From Cytophagaceae bacterium (lineage in GTDB: Bacteria > Bacteroidota > Bacteroidia > Cytophagales > Cytophagaceae): 40,012 nucleotides of DNA. How positions within the stretch are numbered: the stretch's first letter is position 1; every line of letters begins with the position of its first letter. Location of the stretch: assembly GCA_025455005.1 (NCBI GenBank), contig JALONH010000025.1:1-40012 (forward strand), read 5' to 3'. Positions 16,117 through 25,628 of the stretch are shown one piece after another. The notes beneath the pieces were generated by a model. The model worked only from the letters and a program-made list of their open reading frames with translations. It had not been told where the DNA came from and ran no database searches. A program made the position numbers and the translations under genes.

Positions 16117-17061
16117 ATGAATGTAACCGTACATTTTTTTAGAATTCTTTTTAGTTGTATGTTTTTTATTAGCCTAGGAATGGTATCCTTGGTTCATGCA
16201 CAACAATGGTTACCTAAATCCAAATACCACTCCTTGACCGGTGTGTTAAATGCTACCTTCTTTACCGGAGATGTGGCGAGTGGACCCACAAATATTAGAC
16301 CCGGACTTGGTGTAGGCTATATTTCACATTGGACTTCTAACCTATCTACGTTTACGAGTTTACAATATATTCGATTGACCGGTGATGATGTGTCGAATAG
16401 TAACGTGGCCAACCCGAACATGACGTCTATCTATATTCGTAACCTACATTTTAGAAACGATGTACTGGAGTTGGCACATCAATTTCGGTGGGATATCTTT
16501 AGTCAATATGAACATTTTCGTAAACGACCGGAATATAATATTTATTTATCCGGTGGTATAGGGGTGTTGTACCATAATCCGCAGGCTAAAGACACTTCCG
16601 GTTTTTGGACCAATTTGAGAGGGTTAAAAACAGAAGGTGTTTCGTATTCACCTTGGGCAGTAGTAGTACCGGTGGGAATTGGAATGCGGTATAAGTGGAA
16701 TAATTTTTTGGATATAGAATTAGAACTGAGTTATCGAGTGACGTTTACGGATTACTTAGATGATGTGAAAAGTGAATATGTAGACGTAGATCAGTTAGAT
16801 AATCCCTTGTCAAAACGATTGGCTAATCGGACGGCTGAAAATGTCAATCGTTATAATGATCAACCCAGAGAGTTAGGGGTATTAATAAATGAATTTGGAG
16901 AAACCATAGTGTACACTGCAGAAGGCTACCCGTATATTGCTTCTCAAGGACCGGGAACGGCCAGAGGGACACAATTCGGCCCGGATGGATATATTTTGTT
17001 TCAAATTCGAATGTGTTATATCCTACAAGACAAATCGGTTAATTGTCCCCGTTATCGATGA
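16117..17061 (+). CDS. DUF6089-type outer-membrane beta-barrel protein
   Basis: A 314-residue secreted protein with a signal peptide ending near VHAQQ (about residue 28). The body is a run of aromatic beta-strands with GGIGVLYHNPQAKD and VVVPVGIGMRYKWNN, as in the DUF6089 family found mainly in Bacteroidota, followed by a long loop (residues about 220-275). It ends in an aromatic strand before a Cys-containing tail. Probable outer-membrane barrel of unknown role. It follows rarA by 55 bases and ends 81 bases before sucD, which has its own promoter. Confidence 0.7.
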   Translation: MNVTVHFFRILFSCMFFISLGMVSLVHAQQWLPKSKYHSLTGVLNATFFTGDVASGPTNIRPGLGVGYISHWTSNLSTFTSLQYIRLTGDDVSNSNVANPNMTSIYIRNLHFRNDVLELAHQFRWDIFSQYEHFRKRPEYNIYLSGGIGVLYHNPQAKDTSGFWTNLRGLKTEGVSYSPWAVVVPVGIGMRYKWNNFLDIELELSYRVTFTDYLDDVKSEYVDVDQLDNPLSKRLANRTAENVNRYNDQPRELGVLINEFGETIVYTAEGYPYIASQGPGTARGTQFGPDGYILFQIRMCYILQDKSVNCPRYR

Positions 17062-17081
17062 TAGAATAAATCGGTTTTTGC

Positions 17082-17111
17082 TTGATATTTCTTCTAAAAA
17101 CGATATTTTTG
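17082..17111 (+). promoter_or_regulatory. Bacteroidota-type promoter of sucD
   Basis: TTG at 17082-17084, exactly 19 bases, then TATTTTTG at 17104-17111, matching the TTG-N19-TAnnTTTG form used by the Bacteroidota primary sigma factor. Transcription should start near 17118, about 25 bases before the ATG. Confidence 0.75.
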
Positions 17112-17142
17112 TACAGATTAACCCTTATCCAATAAATAGCAA

Positions 17143-18024
17143 ATGAGCGTTTTAGTTAATAAAAATTCTAAAGTCATCGTACAAGGATTCACCGGTTCGG
17201 AAGGTTCTTTTCATGCACAACAAATGATAGAGTATGGAACGAATTTGGTAGGAGGGGTAACACCCGGCAAAGGCGGTACGACCCATTTAGATCGTCCGGT
17301 GTTCAACACCGTAGCGGAAGCTGTTCAAAAAACAAATGCGGATGTATCCATCATTTTTGTGCCGCCGGCGTTTGCTGCGGATGCTATTATGGAAGCTGCA
17401 GATGCAGGCATTAAAGTAGTCATTTGTATTACGGAAGGTATTCCGGTACGGGACATGATTTATGCTAAAGATTATGTAAAGAAAAGAAGTGTAACTTTAA
17501 TAGGTCCAAACTGTCCGGGAGTGATTACTCCGGAGGAAGCAAAAGTTGGTATCATGCCGGGATTCGTGTTTAAAAAGGGTAAAATCGGTATTGTTTCAAA
17601 ATCCGGTACGTTAACATATGAAGCAGCAGATCAAGTGGTGAAAGCCGGTTTTGGTATTTCAACAGCCATTGGAATCGGAGGGGATCCTATTATCGGAACA
17701 ACGACTAAAGAAGCAGTAGAATTATTGATGAACGATCCGGAAACTGAAGGTATCATCATGATTGGGGAGATAGGTGGACAGTTGGAAGCAGAAGCCGCTC
17801 GTTGGATTAAAGCCAACGCTAAGAAACCTGTAGTAGGGTTTATAGCGGGTCAAACAGCACCTCCGGGACGTCGTATGGGCCACGCCGGAGCTATAGTTGG
17901 CGGTGCAGACGATACAGCAGCTGCTAAAATGAAAATTATGGCAGAATGTGGAATACACGTGGTTCAATCCCCGGCAGACATCGGAGAAACCATGGCAAAA
18001 GCATTAAAAAAGCAATTAGCTTAA
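17143..18024 (+). CDS. sucD: Succinate-CoA ligase, alpha subunit
   Basis: A 293-residue alpha subunit of succinyl-CoA synthetase, the TCA-cycle enzyme that makes ATP or GTP from succinyl-CoA. The CoA-binding Rossmann fold is N-terminal ([22 protein letters not shown]), followed by [10 protein letters not shown] and SKSGTLTYE. The phosphorylated active-site His is H247 in [10 protein letters not shown]. Length is as usual. The beta subunit gene sucC is not in the window, so the two genes are split here. Own promoter upstream, terminator downstream. This gene shows the extreme CCGG bias: 14 CCGG and no CTGG or CCAG by eye. Confidence 0.97.
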   Translation: MSVLVNKNSKVIVQGFTGSEGSFHAQQMIEYGTNLVGGVTPGKGGTTHLDRPVFNTVAEAVQKTNADVSIIFVPPAFAADAIMEAADAGIKVVICITEGIPVRDMIYAKDYVKKRSVTLIGPNCPGVITPEEAKVGIMPGFVFKKGKIGIVSKSGTLTYEAADQVVKAGFGISTAIGIGGDPIIGTTTKEAVELLMNDPETEGIIMIGEIGGQLEAEAARWIKANAKKPVVGFIAGQTAPPGRRMGHAGAIVGGADDTAAAKMKIMAECGIHVVQSPADIGETMAKALKKQLA

Positions 18025-18030
18025 GTTTTT

Positions 18031-18058
18031 AAAAAGGGAGATTTTGTCTCCCTTTTTT
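18031..18058 (+). terminator. Intrinsic terminator after sucD
   Basis: Stem AAAAAGGGAGA/TCTCCCTTTTT with loop TTTTG and a T-run, seven bases after the sucD stop. Confidence 0.85.
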
Positions 18059-18103
18059 ATTTCCTTTTTTTTCTTTAAATTATTCTTAGTTAAAGAGATT
18101 TTT

Positions 18104-19483
18104 ATGTTTTCCACCCGCTTTTCTTTATACGAGGATTTAAAAGTAGAAGGATTTCGAATTCTACCGGATGTCTTGTGGGAGTTCTTACAATCTATTCAAC
18201 CGACAACTCAGGAGTGGAGCCAACTAGATGTACCCTTTAGTATGGTAAAGCTAGAGGGAAATGGAAAAATAATAGATGCTACTCCCATGTTTTTATCCTG
18301 GATGAATGACGGAATAATGCCCACTTGTATAGATGATATTTTTCCTATTGCGGAGAAACCGGAAGGAATAGTACTTTTAGGTTTACTGAAAAAAGAAAAA
18401 GCAGTCGAATTCTGCTTCCCCATCTTTACCTCCAAAGGGGAACATTGGGTAAACGGAAAGAGTTGTAAACAATCGGATGGTACCCTTTCTATATTACTTC
18501 AATCCGTTCACGATTATGTCTCGCTTCATCAGAAATATGTAAAGTTGAAAAATACATTAGATGAACAACATATAATTAAAGAAGAATTAAAGATACAACA
18601 GTTTCAACAGAATGAAAGGCTTGAATCGATCACTCAACTATTAATGGATATGGTCAAAGACCAAGATATTCAATTAGGAAATTGGGATGAGTCTTTATCC
18701 AAAATCGTTACTCAACTAGCGCAATTTTTAGGGATTACCCGTGTTAGTGTTTGGGAGTATAAAAGTGAATCGAAAAGTATCTGCAGCATACAATATTATA
18801 ACCAAGGTGTAGTAACACGAGATCCTATAGAAATTGTTGAAGCAACAGCACCCATTTATTTTAGCGCGATATTAAATCAACAAGTTATTCTTTCAGAAGA
18901 CGCTCAAGAAAATAAATGGACGAAAGAATTTACAGATTTTTACTTGAAACCACTGCAAATAAAATCAATGTTAGATGTCCCCTTTTTTATAGAAGATCGA
19001 TTAGGTGGGATAATTTGTTGTGAACAACAATACACTTCTTATTCGTGGACACCGGAAGATGTATTGTTGGCACGAGGCATGGCCGATATTATAACCATTG
19101 CCTGGAAGTCCAACCAGCGAAAATTGGCGGAACAAACAATTGTGGAGAGTAAAGAAAAGATTAAACAACAGAACCGAATTTTAGAAGTACAACGGGACGA
19201 AATACGTTGGATGAATGAGCGCTTAGAAGAAAAAGTAAAAAATAGGACAGAGGAGTTGTTTATACGTAACAAACAACTGGAAGAATATGCGTTTATGAAT
19301 GCACATAAACTACGGGGTCCTTTGTGTCGTCTCAAAGGGTTAATTTATCTATTTCAGAAAGATCCTAACGCGGAGTCTTACAGAGATGAACTTATTCACT
19401 ATATAACTGTTTCAGCTGAAGAATTAGATGCGGTAGTACATCAAATCACGCAGAAACTTCATGAAAACTATACCAAAGAGTAA
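18104..19483 (+). CDS. GAF-domain protein with HisKA-like end, no ATPase domain
   Basis: A 459-residue cytoplasmic signalling protein. ATG 18104 (MFSTRFSLYEDLK) is preferred; the frame back to 18044 runs through the sucD terminator. Residues about 40-140 look PAS-like, 200-345 are a GAF domain (ITRVSVWEY ... SMLDVPFFIEDRLGGIICCEQ), 350-395 a coiled coil. The last part is a dimerisation/phosphoacceptor-like region with H401 in NAHKLRGPLCRLKGL. The protein ends 58 residues later, so there is no HATPase_c domain. It could be trans-phosphorylated, a regulatory dimer partner, or an inactive sensor. The gene overlaps alkB by 23 bases. Confidence 0.75.
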   Translation: MFSTRFSLYEDLKVEGFRILPDVLWEFLQSIQPTTQEWSQLDVPFSMVKLEGNGKIIDATPMFLSWMNDGIMPTCIDDIFPIAEKPEGIVLLGLLKKEKAVEFCFPIFTSKGEHWVNGKSCKQSDGTLSILLQSVHDYVSLHQKYVKLKNTLDEQHIIKEELKIQQFQQNERLESITQLLMDMVKDQDIQLGNWDESLSKIVTQLAQFLGITRVSVWEYKSESKSICSIQYYNQGVVTRDPIEIVEATAPIYFSAILNQQVILSEDAQENKWTKEFTDFYLKPLQIKSMLDVPFFIEDRLGGIICCEQQYTSYSWTPEDVLLARGMADIITIAWKSNQRKLAEQTIVESKEKIKQQNRILEVQRDEIRWMNERLEEKVKNRTEELFIRNKQLEEYAFMNAHKLRGPLCRLKGLIYLFQKDPNAESYRDELIHYITVSAEELDAVVHQITQKLHENYTKE

Positions 19484-20054
19484 AAATCTTTTGCCCTATG
19501 ATGGGGAAGTTTTTTTAATACCTGATTTTTTATCGATTACAGAAGCCGATACCTATTTTAAACATGTAGAAAAGGAGTTGTCCTGGGTACCGGATAAAGT
19601 AATCCTGTATGGTAAAGAAATCACCACTAAACGAACAATGGTTTGGATGTCGGATTCGATGAAATCGTATACGTACTCCGGTGTAAAAAAAGATATAGTA
19701 TCCTTCACTTCCTTATTGAACGAGCTTAAAGAATCGTTAATTAGGGTGACAGACACCCCCTTTAATTCTTGTCTCGCGAATCGCTATGCCAACGGATCAG
19801 AAGGTATGTCGTGGCATACGGATAATGAAAAAGAATTGGTTGCTTTCGCTACTATTGCGTCTATTAGCTTAGGTGCAGAACGTCGATTTGATTTTCGGCA
19901 TAAGATTACAAATGAAACGATTTCCTTACAGTTGCCCCATGGAAGTTTACTAATCATGAAAGGGGTGGTACAACAATATTGGAAACACCAACTTCCGATT
20001 CAGAAAAAAGTACAGGGTGTTCGAGTCAACTTAACGTATCGTCAAATGAAATAA
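19461..20054 (+). CDS. alkB: AlkB-family 2-oxoglutarate/Fe(II) dioxygenase
   Basis: A 197-residue AlkB-type DNA/RNA dealkylase, which removes methyl groups by oxidation using 2-oxoglutarate and Fe(II). The iron ligands are H119 and D121 (WHTD) and H176 (YWKH). The 2-oxoglutarate-binding motif is RVNLTYR, R188 to R194, matching RxNLTxR of known AlkB. Length fits the short ALKBH2/3-like bacterial forms. The start ATG 19461 lies inside the end of the GAF/HisKA gene, so the two are co-transcribed. A bidirectional hairpin separates it from rny. Confidence 0.93.
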   Translation: MKTIPKSKNLLPYDGEVFLIPDFLSITEADTYFKHVEKELSWVPDKVILYGKEITTKRTMVWMSDSMKSYTYSGVKKDIVSFTSLLNELKESLIRVTDTPFNSCLANRYANGSEGMSWHTDNEKELVAFATIASISLGAERRFDFRHKITNETISLQLPHGSLLIMKGVVQQYWKHQLPIQKKVQGVRVNLTYRQMK

Positions 20055-20086
20055 AAAAACACGTAAGGTATCTTACGTGTTTTTTT
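20054..20086. terminator. Bidirectional terminator between alkB and rny
   Basis: ACACGTAAG and CTTACGTGT arms flanked by A-run and T-run serve both convergent genes. Confidence 0.85.
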
Positions 20087-20102
20087 ATGTAAAGCTACAG
20101 TA

Positions 20103-21671
20103 TTATTTAGCGTAATTAACGGAACGCATTTCACGTATTACGGTTACTTTAATTTGTCCCGGATATTGCATTTCTTTTTCTATTTTTTGAGCAATGTCAA
20201 AGGATAAAACACCTGCTTTTTCATCGTTAACTGATTCAGCATCGACCATGATACGCAATTCACGCCCTGCTTGAATAGCAAAACATTTTGTTACGCCATC
20301 AAAAGATAAGGCCATGGTTTCAAGGTCATGCAAACGTTTGATGTATTGCTCCATAACTTCTCTTCGAGCACCCGGACGAGCACCGGATATAGCATCACAT
20401 ACTTGTACAATAGGGGATATCAAACCGGTCATTTCAATTTCATCGTGGTGGGCACCGATGGCATTACATACTTCAGCCGACTCTTTATATTTTTTGGCCA
20501 ACTCCATACCTAATAATGCATGGGGTAATTCCGGCTCCTCCGGATATACTTTACCAATATCGTGTAATAAACCGGCACGTTTCGCCACTTTAGCATTTAG
20601 ACCTAACTCGGCTGCCATAGTAGCACAAAGTTTTGCTACTTCTCTCGAGTGTTGTAATAAGTTTTGTCCGTAAGACGAACGGAAACGCATACGTCCTACA
20701 AGTTTTATTAATTCTGGATGTAAACCGTGGATTCCCAAGTCTAGAACAGTACGTTCCCCAATCTCTACTATTTCATCATCGATGTGTTTGGTGGTTTTAG
20801 CCACCACTTCTTCAATTCGGGCAGGGTGAATACGTCCGTCTTGTACCAATCGGTGTAAAGAAAGGCGGGCTACTTCTCTGCGTACCGGATCAAAACCGGA
20901 GATAATAATGGCTTCCGGTGTATCATCTACAATGATTTCAACACCTGTTGCGGCTTCCAAAGCACGAATATTACGTCCTTCTCTACCGATAATTTTCCCT
21001 TTAATATCGTCGCTTTCAATATTGAAAACAGATACGCAGTTTTCGATGGCATGCTCTGTAGCGGTACGTTGAAGCGTTTCTATGACTATTTTTTTAGCTT
21101 CTTTTGTAGCGGTCATTTTAGCTTCATCGGTAATGGTTTTAATATAAGAAGAGGCTTCAGAACGTGCTTCTTCTTTGATGGTCTCCATTAATTGCGTTTT
21201 GGCTTCTTCGTGTGTTAACGTAGCTATTTTCTCTAGTTGAGCGATTTGTTGCAAACGCACTTTTTCGATATCTTCTTTGCGTTTGTTTAAGATATCTAAC
21301 TGTGCAGTTAAGTTCTCCCGTAATGAGTCCAATTCAGCTTCTTTTCGCTGATTTTGCTCTAACATTTTAGACGCACTTTGCTCCCGTTGTTTGATTTTTT
21401 GTTCATTTTGAAGAATAACATTTTTCTTTTTGTTGCTTTCTTCTTCAAACTCCGCTTTCAGCTTTAAAAAATGTTCTTTTGCTTCTAATTGTTTGTCTTT
21501 TTTAACCGATTCAGCCTTTAACTCAGCTTCTTTAAGGATAAGTTTGGATTTTTCAATAGCTTCAGCTTCGTACTTGGATAGAACTTTTTGAAGAAGAAGT
21601 CGCCCTACGGCTATCCCTATTCCAAGAGACAAAATGGCCGTGATGAGGATATAAATTAAATTTTCAGACAT
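20103..21671 (-). CDS. rny: Ribonuclease Y
   Basis: A 522-residue membrane-anchored endoribonuclease that starts mRNA decay. One N-terminal membrane helix (residues about 5-25, [19 protein letters not shown]), a long Glu/Lys coiled coil to about 200, a KH RNA-binding domain ([18 protein letters not shown]), and an HD metal-dependent phosphohydrolase domain (HSREVAKL ... GLLHDIGKV) in the last third. Length is normal. It is the last of a ZapB-like, zapA, rny run on the minus strand, 55 bases after zapA. Confidence 0.97.
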   Translation of the reverse strand: MSENLIYILITAILSLGIGIAVGRLLLQKVLSKYEAEAIEKSKLILKEAELKAESVKKDKQLEAKEHFLKLKAEFEEESNKKKNVILQNEQKIKQREQSASKMLEQNQRKEAELDSLRENLTAQLDILNKRKEDIEKVRLQQIAQLEKIATLTHEEAKTQLMETIKEEARSEASSYIKTITDEAKMTATKEAKKIVIETLQRTATEHAIENCVSVFNIESDDIKGKIIGREGRNIRALEAATGVEIIVDDTPEAIIISGFDPVRREVARLSLHRLVQDGRIHPARIEEVVAKTTKHIDDEIVEIGERTVLDLGIHGLHPELIKLVGRMRFRSSYGQNLLQHSREVAKLCATMAAELGLNAKVAKRAGLLHDIGKVYPEEPELPHALLGMELAKKYKESAEVCNAIGAHHDEIEMTGLISPIVQVCDAISGARPGARREVMEQYIKRLHDLETMALSFDGVTKCFAIQAGRELRIMVDAESVNDEKAGVLSFDIAQKIEKEMQYPGQIKVTVIREMRSVNYAK

Positions 21672-21726
21672 GGTGTTAACATTATTTTATGGTAAACACC
21701 GCAGGAGAGTAGAAATGCAGGCCTAA

Positions 21727-22017
21727 TTATTCAGATAAAGCAGTACTTAAAATTTGATCAATGGATGCTAACCGTTGTTGAATCGTTTGATGATACGTTT
21801 CGGTCGATTCATTTCCTTTCAACAGGGTGACAACAGCATCAAAAGTGGTCATGGCTAACAAATCTTGTTTGTCGTCTATGCCAAATTGATCTTTGAATTG
21901 ACGAAGTTTTTCGTTGATCAACTTGCCGGCTATGCGTATTTTCTCTTCTTCACCGGAGTCGATGCGCATCGGGTACTCCCGATCACCAATTCGTATTTTT
22001 ATCGATAGTTCACCCAT
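21727..22017 (-). CDS. zapA: Cell division protein ZapA
   Basis: A 96-residue ZapA, which bundles FtsZ filaments at mid-cell. The N-terminal strand pair is IKIRIGDREYPMRIDSGEE and the C-terminal part a helix with KQDLLAMTTFDAVVTLLKG, as in the family. It lies between the ZapB-like coiled-coil gene (20 bases upstream) and rny, a recurrent order in Bacteroidota. Confidence 0.9.
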   Translation of the reverse strand: MGELSIKIRIGDREYPMRIDSGEEEKIRIAGKLINEKLRQFKDQFGIDDKQDLLAMTTFDAVVTLLKGNESTETYHQTIQQRLASIDQILSTALSE

Positions 22018-22037
22018 AAAGGGTTATAATCAATGAG

Positions 22038-22334
22038 TTAGTTGCTTAATGTGGCGATGCACTTATCGATCTCTCGAATATATTCATTGATTTTCAACTT
22101 CAATTCTGTTTTTCTCAATGAATCCTCTGCGATTGATGATACAATTTTAGTTATTTTATCTTGATTATAAAAATTTACTAGCTGTTCTTCTTTAAGTTCT
22201 ATTTCTTGCTGAAGGATACGGTTTTGTTCTATAGCCGCCTGATACTTGGCTTGAAGTTCTTGGTATTTATGAGTCAACAACTTAGCCTTATTTTCTAAAG
22301 ATTCTAGTGCTGCCAAAAGTTCGTTCGAATTCAT
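22038..22334 (-). CDS. Coiled-coil protein, ZapB-like
   Basis: A 98-residue almost wholly coiled-coil protein (ALESLENKAKLLTHKYQELQ onwards) with no signal or membrane segment. Its size, composition and position directly before zapA suggest the Bacteroidota counterpart of ZapB, a division-ring coiled coil. The naming rests on context and coiled-coil character, since such sequences carry little specific signal. Divergent from the small secreted protein at 22510. Confidence 0.7.
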   Translation of the reverse strand: MNSNELLAALESLENKAKLLTHKYQELQAKYQAAIEQNRILQQEIELKEEQLVNFYNQDKITKIVSSIAEDSLRKTELKLKINEYIREIDKCIATLSN

Positions 22335-22509
22335 AACCTCAATTTAAGTTAAAAAATGAAACAATCTAACCTGATAGTAGGATTAATTACGTCGATAAAA
22401 GAGGCAATTACAATTTTTCTAGTTAAATATGTTAAAATAGTGCATATTAATATTGAAAATATTATATTTAAAATCCGTTAATTTGTACTAGACTAAACAC
22501 TACAACTTT

Positions 22510-23052
22510 ATGAAACGAATCGCACTCCTTTCCATCTTAGCTCTCAGCGCTTTTGGATTTAATATGGTATCTCAAGCTCAATCTAAAAGCCCTGGGGAAC
22601 TGACGTATGTCAATGCGAGTGCTAAGTTATCTAAAGTGCACACTCGTGCCGAATTAGAAGCAATGGGTAAATTAGAGTTAACTAAGATATATCAAGAACG
22701 AATCGCTATCCTTACAGAATTGGTTCCATTTTTAGCATTACACAGCAAGCCGGGTGCAACCTTATCGGATATGGGTATTCCAAAGACAAAAGAAAATTTG
22801 GCTCATTTAGAAAAAGAAGTGGAGAACAAACAAGAGTATTTAAATTCTGTAAATGAAACATTGACAGATATTATCCCTTATGCGGACAAAGAAAATATCA
22901 TTTGGTCCATATTGTTTTTTGAAGAAATGATTCAAAAAGCAAACTACCATAATAGTCAACCTACAACTAATGGTTCTAATACTACAACACCGAATACGCC
23001 TCAAGGTACAGGGACGACCCCTCAACCTACAGCGCCTACTACAGGGAACTAA
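22510..23052 (+). CDS. Small secreted protein with Thr/Pro-rich tail
   Basis: A 180-residue protein with a signal peptide (residues 1 to about 23, cut near SQAQS). The mature part is helical (residues about 50-140) and ends in a low-complexity tail rich in Thr, Pro, Asn and Gly (about residues 148-180). No family recognised; a periplasmic or surface role is likely. It is a plus-strand gene inserted between minus-strand pheT and the zapB-like/zapA/rny run. A promoter-like TTAATTTG lies near 22478 but its spacing from a TTG is poor. Confidence 0.7.
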   Translation: MKRIALLSILALSAFGFNMVSQAQSKSPGELTYVNASAKLSKVHTRAELEAMGKLELTKIYQERIAILTELVPFLALHSKPGATLSDMGIPKTKENLAHLEKEVENKQEYLNSVNETLTDIIPYADKENIIWSILFFEEMIQKANYHNSQPTTNGSNTTTPNTPQGTGTTPQPTAPTTGN

Positions 23053-23067
23053 TTATAACTAACACCA

Positions 23068-23107
23068 TAAAAAAAAGACCGATAATTTTCTTATCGGTCT
23101 TTTTTTT
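23068..23107. terminator. Bidirectional terminator between the secreted protein gene and pheT
   Basis: AGACCGATAA pairs with TTATCGGTCT (23076-23100), loop TTTTC, with A-run and T-run on the two sides. Confidence 0.9.
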
Positions 23108-23126
23108 ACTTTAAAAGGGAATAGAA

Positions 23127-25538
23127 TTATTTCCGAATATCTGCACCTAATTGTTTTTCAAATTGAGCCATTAACTTATTCATGGTTTGGTCTATAGTTT
23201 CATCTGTCAGCGTTTGTTCTTTATCGATCAATTGAAAGCTAATAGAATATGATTTTTTGCCGGAGGCCATTTTTTCTCCTTCATAAATATCGAAAATAGT
23301 AACCGATTGAAGAATACGCTTCTCTGTTTTCAAGGCTATTTCTTTTATTTCTTCGTACGTAACTTTTTTATCAACCACTAAAGATAAATCCCGTCGCACT
23401 TCCGGAAATTTAGGAATTTCTTTATACGATGCTTGAGTAGTATAAAGCTTTAATACCCAATCCAAATCAATAGAAGCATACAAAACATCTTGTTTGATAT
23501 CGGCTGCTTTCAATAAGGGTTTTGAAATGTATCCTAGGGTAATAAATGTGTAAACGCCATCTTTATATTCAATACCGGTATCGATAAGAGAAGAGCCTTC
23601 TATAGCGGCTGCTGAGGTAGGTTGCAGATGGAAAATTTCTAAGAACTGTACAATGATATTTTTTAAGTCAAAGAAATCATACGATACACTTTTCGCTTGC
23701 CACGATTCAGCGAATTGATTTCCGGTTAGAAAAATAGACAAGCGGTTTTGTTCTATGTATTTAGATCCTTTTTTGGTATAAATTTTACCAATTTCATATA
23801 AGGCTAAATCTTTCTGCTTTCTATTGATGTTATATGCAACGGCATCTAAACCGGAGAAGACCATGCTGGGACGCATATAAGCTAGCTCTTCACTCAGTTT
23901 ATTTAATATAGGTACTGCAGCGTCTTGTAGACCTGCTGACTCGATATAAGATGAGCGAGTCAATGAATTCCCCATGATTTCGTGGAATCCTTTACCAATC
24001 AATAACTGTTCAATTCGTTTGCGTACGATACGTGTATTTTTTTCCGGATACGGTGCTATGAAATTGGTATTCAAGTGAGCACTTAATTCTATATTATCAT
24101 ATCCATAGATGCGCAATATTTCTTCTACCAAGTCTGCTTCTCGTTGTACATCAACTCTATATCTGGGTACTTCAAATACTAATAATTCGCCGTTGCGAAA
24201 AGCGAGTTTAATATCTAAATAAGATAATATTTCTATGATGGTATCCGATGGAATTTCTTTACCGATTAATTGACAAATGCGCTTATGCGTTGTTTCTATT
24301 TTAAACGGTTCAAACGCTTCTCTTCTGGTATCTATAATATCGCTTGATATTTCACCTCCGGCTACTTCAACAATCAAAGCAGCGGCTTTTTTCAACGCAG
24401 TGATACAGATGTTGGGATCTGTACCTCTTTCAAAACGGAAAGAACTATCTGTTTTGATACCATGCCGCATAGAGGAAGAACGAACAGTTTCCGCACTGAA
24501 ATATGCACACTCTAAAAATATATGTTGAGTAGAAGTTGTGACACCGGATTCTTTACCGCCCATTATTCCCGCCAGACACATCGGTTCGGATGCGTTATAA
24601 ATGAGTACATCTTGATCCGTTATCTGTTTTACACTACCATCTAATAAAGTGAATGGAAGCGTAGTCGTACTGTTTTTAATTACAATACTACTTCCTTTTA
24701 CTTCATCTAAATCGAAGGCATGTAAAGGTTGACCTAAGCTGTGTAAAACATAATTGGTCACATCTACCACGTTATTAATGCTATTGACTCCAATAGACTG
24801 TAAAGCTTGCTTTAACCAATCCGGAGAGGCTTTAACCGTTACATTAGAAATGACTAAACCGGTGTATTTGGGACAAGCTTTTGTATTTTCTACTTTTACT
24901 TTTATACCGCTCTCTCTAAATCCCGGATTATATCCTTTGATATCAATAGATTTTAAATTTCTACGTAAAAGCGCTTTCAAGTCGCGAGCAACACCTAAAT
25001 GCGAAGCAGCATCTGAACGATTCGGTGTAAGGCCTATTTCAAAAATGGTATCTGTTGTTACTTTGTAAACTGTTTTAGCGGGTGTTCCGGGCGTGTAAGA
25101 AGCATCTAATACAATAATACCTTCAGTAGAACCTTCTACACCAATTTCATCGGCTCCACATAACATGCCTTCCGATACTTCACCTCTAATTTTAGATTTT
25201 TGAATCGTAAACGCATCCCCTTTACTTGGGTATAAGGTGGCACCGATAGTAGCTACGATTACAGTTTGGTCCACAGCCACGTTAGGTGCTCCACAAACAA
25301 TAGCTAAAGGCTTATCTTCTCCAATATCTACTGTGGTTAAGCGAAGTCTGTCTGCATTAGGATGGGGGAGAACACTTAGTACTTTGCCCACTACTAAACC
25401 TTCTAAACCTCCTTTAATGGTTTCAAATCGTTCTATTTTTTCAACTTCTAATCCGGATTTAGTCAACAATGCACCAATTTCTTCCGGCGATTCTGAGATG
25501 TCAATAAATTGTTTTAACCAGTTGTAAGCTATTTTCAT
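23127..25538 (-). CDS. pheT: Phenylalanyl-tRNA synthetase, beta subunit
   Basis: An 803-residue beta chain of phenylalanine-tRNA ligase, which charges tRNA-Phe as an alpha2-beta2 enzyme. From the N-terminus: MKIAYNWLKQFI, a tRNA-binding OB-fold with PHPNADRLRLTTVDIG and VCGAPNV (about residues 40-150), the B3/B4 editing domain, the B5 domain (ATTHKRICQLIGKEIPSDT... style block split over about 405-475), the synthetase-like core, and a C-terminal anticodon-binding FDX-ACB domain (KFPEVRRDLSLVVD). I use ATG 25538; the open frame extends eight codons upstream without family support. pheS is not in the window. Confidence 0.96.
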   Translation of the reverse strand: MKIAYNWLKQFIDISESPEEIGALLTKSGLEVEKIERFETIKGGLEGLVVGKVLSVLPHPNADRLRLTTVDIGEDKPLAIVCGAPNVAVDQTVIVATIGATLYPSKGDAFTIQKSKIRGEVSEGMLCGADEIGVEGSTEGIIVLDASYTPGTPAKTVYKVTTDTIFEIGLTPNRSDAASHLGVARDLKALLRRNLKSIDIKGYNPGFRESGIKVKVENTKACPKYTGLVISNVTVKASPDWLKQALQSIGVNSINNVVDVTNYVLHSLGQPLHAFDLDEVKGSSIVIKNSTTTLPFTLLDGSVKQITDQDVLIYNASEPMCLAGIMGGKESGVTTSTQHIFLECAYFSAETVRSSSMRHGIKTDSSFRFERGTDPNICITALKKAAALIVEVAGGEISSDIIDTRREAFEPFKIETTHKRICQLIGKEIPSDTIIEILSYLDIKLAFRNGELLVFEVPRYRVDVQREADLVEEILRIYGYDNIELSAHLNTNFIAPYPEKNTRIVRKRIEQLLIGKGFHEIMGNSLTRSSYIESAGLQDAAVPILNKLSEELAYMRPSMVFSGLDAVAYNINRKQKDLALYEIGKIYTKKGSKYIEQNRLSIFLTGNQFAESWQAKSVSYDFFDLKNIIVQFLEIFHLQPTSAAAIEGSSLIDTGIEYKDGVYTFITLGYISKPLLKAADIKQDVLYASIDLDWVLKLYTTQASYKEIPKFPEVRRDLSLVVDKKVTYEEIKEIALKTEKRILQSVTIFDIYEGEKMASGKKSYSISFQLIDKEQTLTDETIDQTMNKLMAQFEKQLGADIRK

Positions 25539-25575
25539 GCGGTATCGTAAAGTATTGGGCACAAAGGTACAAAAA

Positions 25576-25604
25576 AAGGAGCAGAAACTTTCGTTCTGCT
25601 CCTT
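25576..25604 (-). terminator. Terminator of the 154-residue gene, minus strand
   Basis: AAGGAGCAGAA and TTCTGCTCCTT pair around a 7-base loop; read on the minus strand a T-run follows (25571-25577). Confidence 0.8.
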
Positions 25605-25628
25605 AAGCTACGGTAGAGTAGAGGTAAA

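Noticed and set aside
21672-21726. 6S RNA between zapA and rny
   Set aside because: The gap is only 55 bases, too short for 6S RNA.
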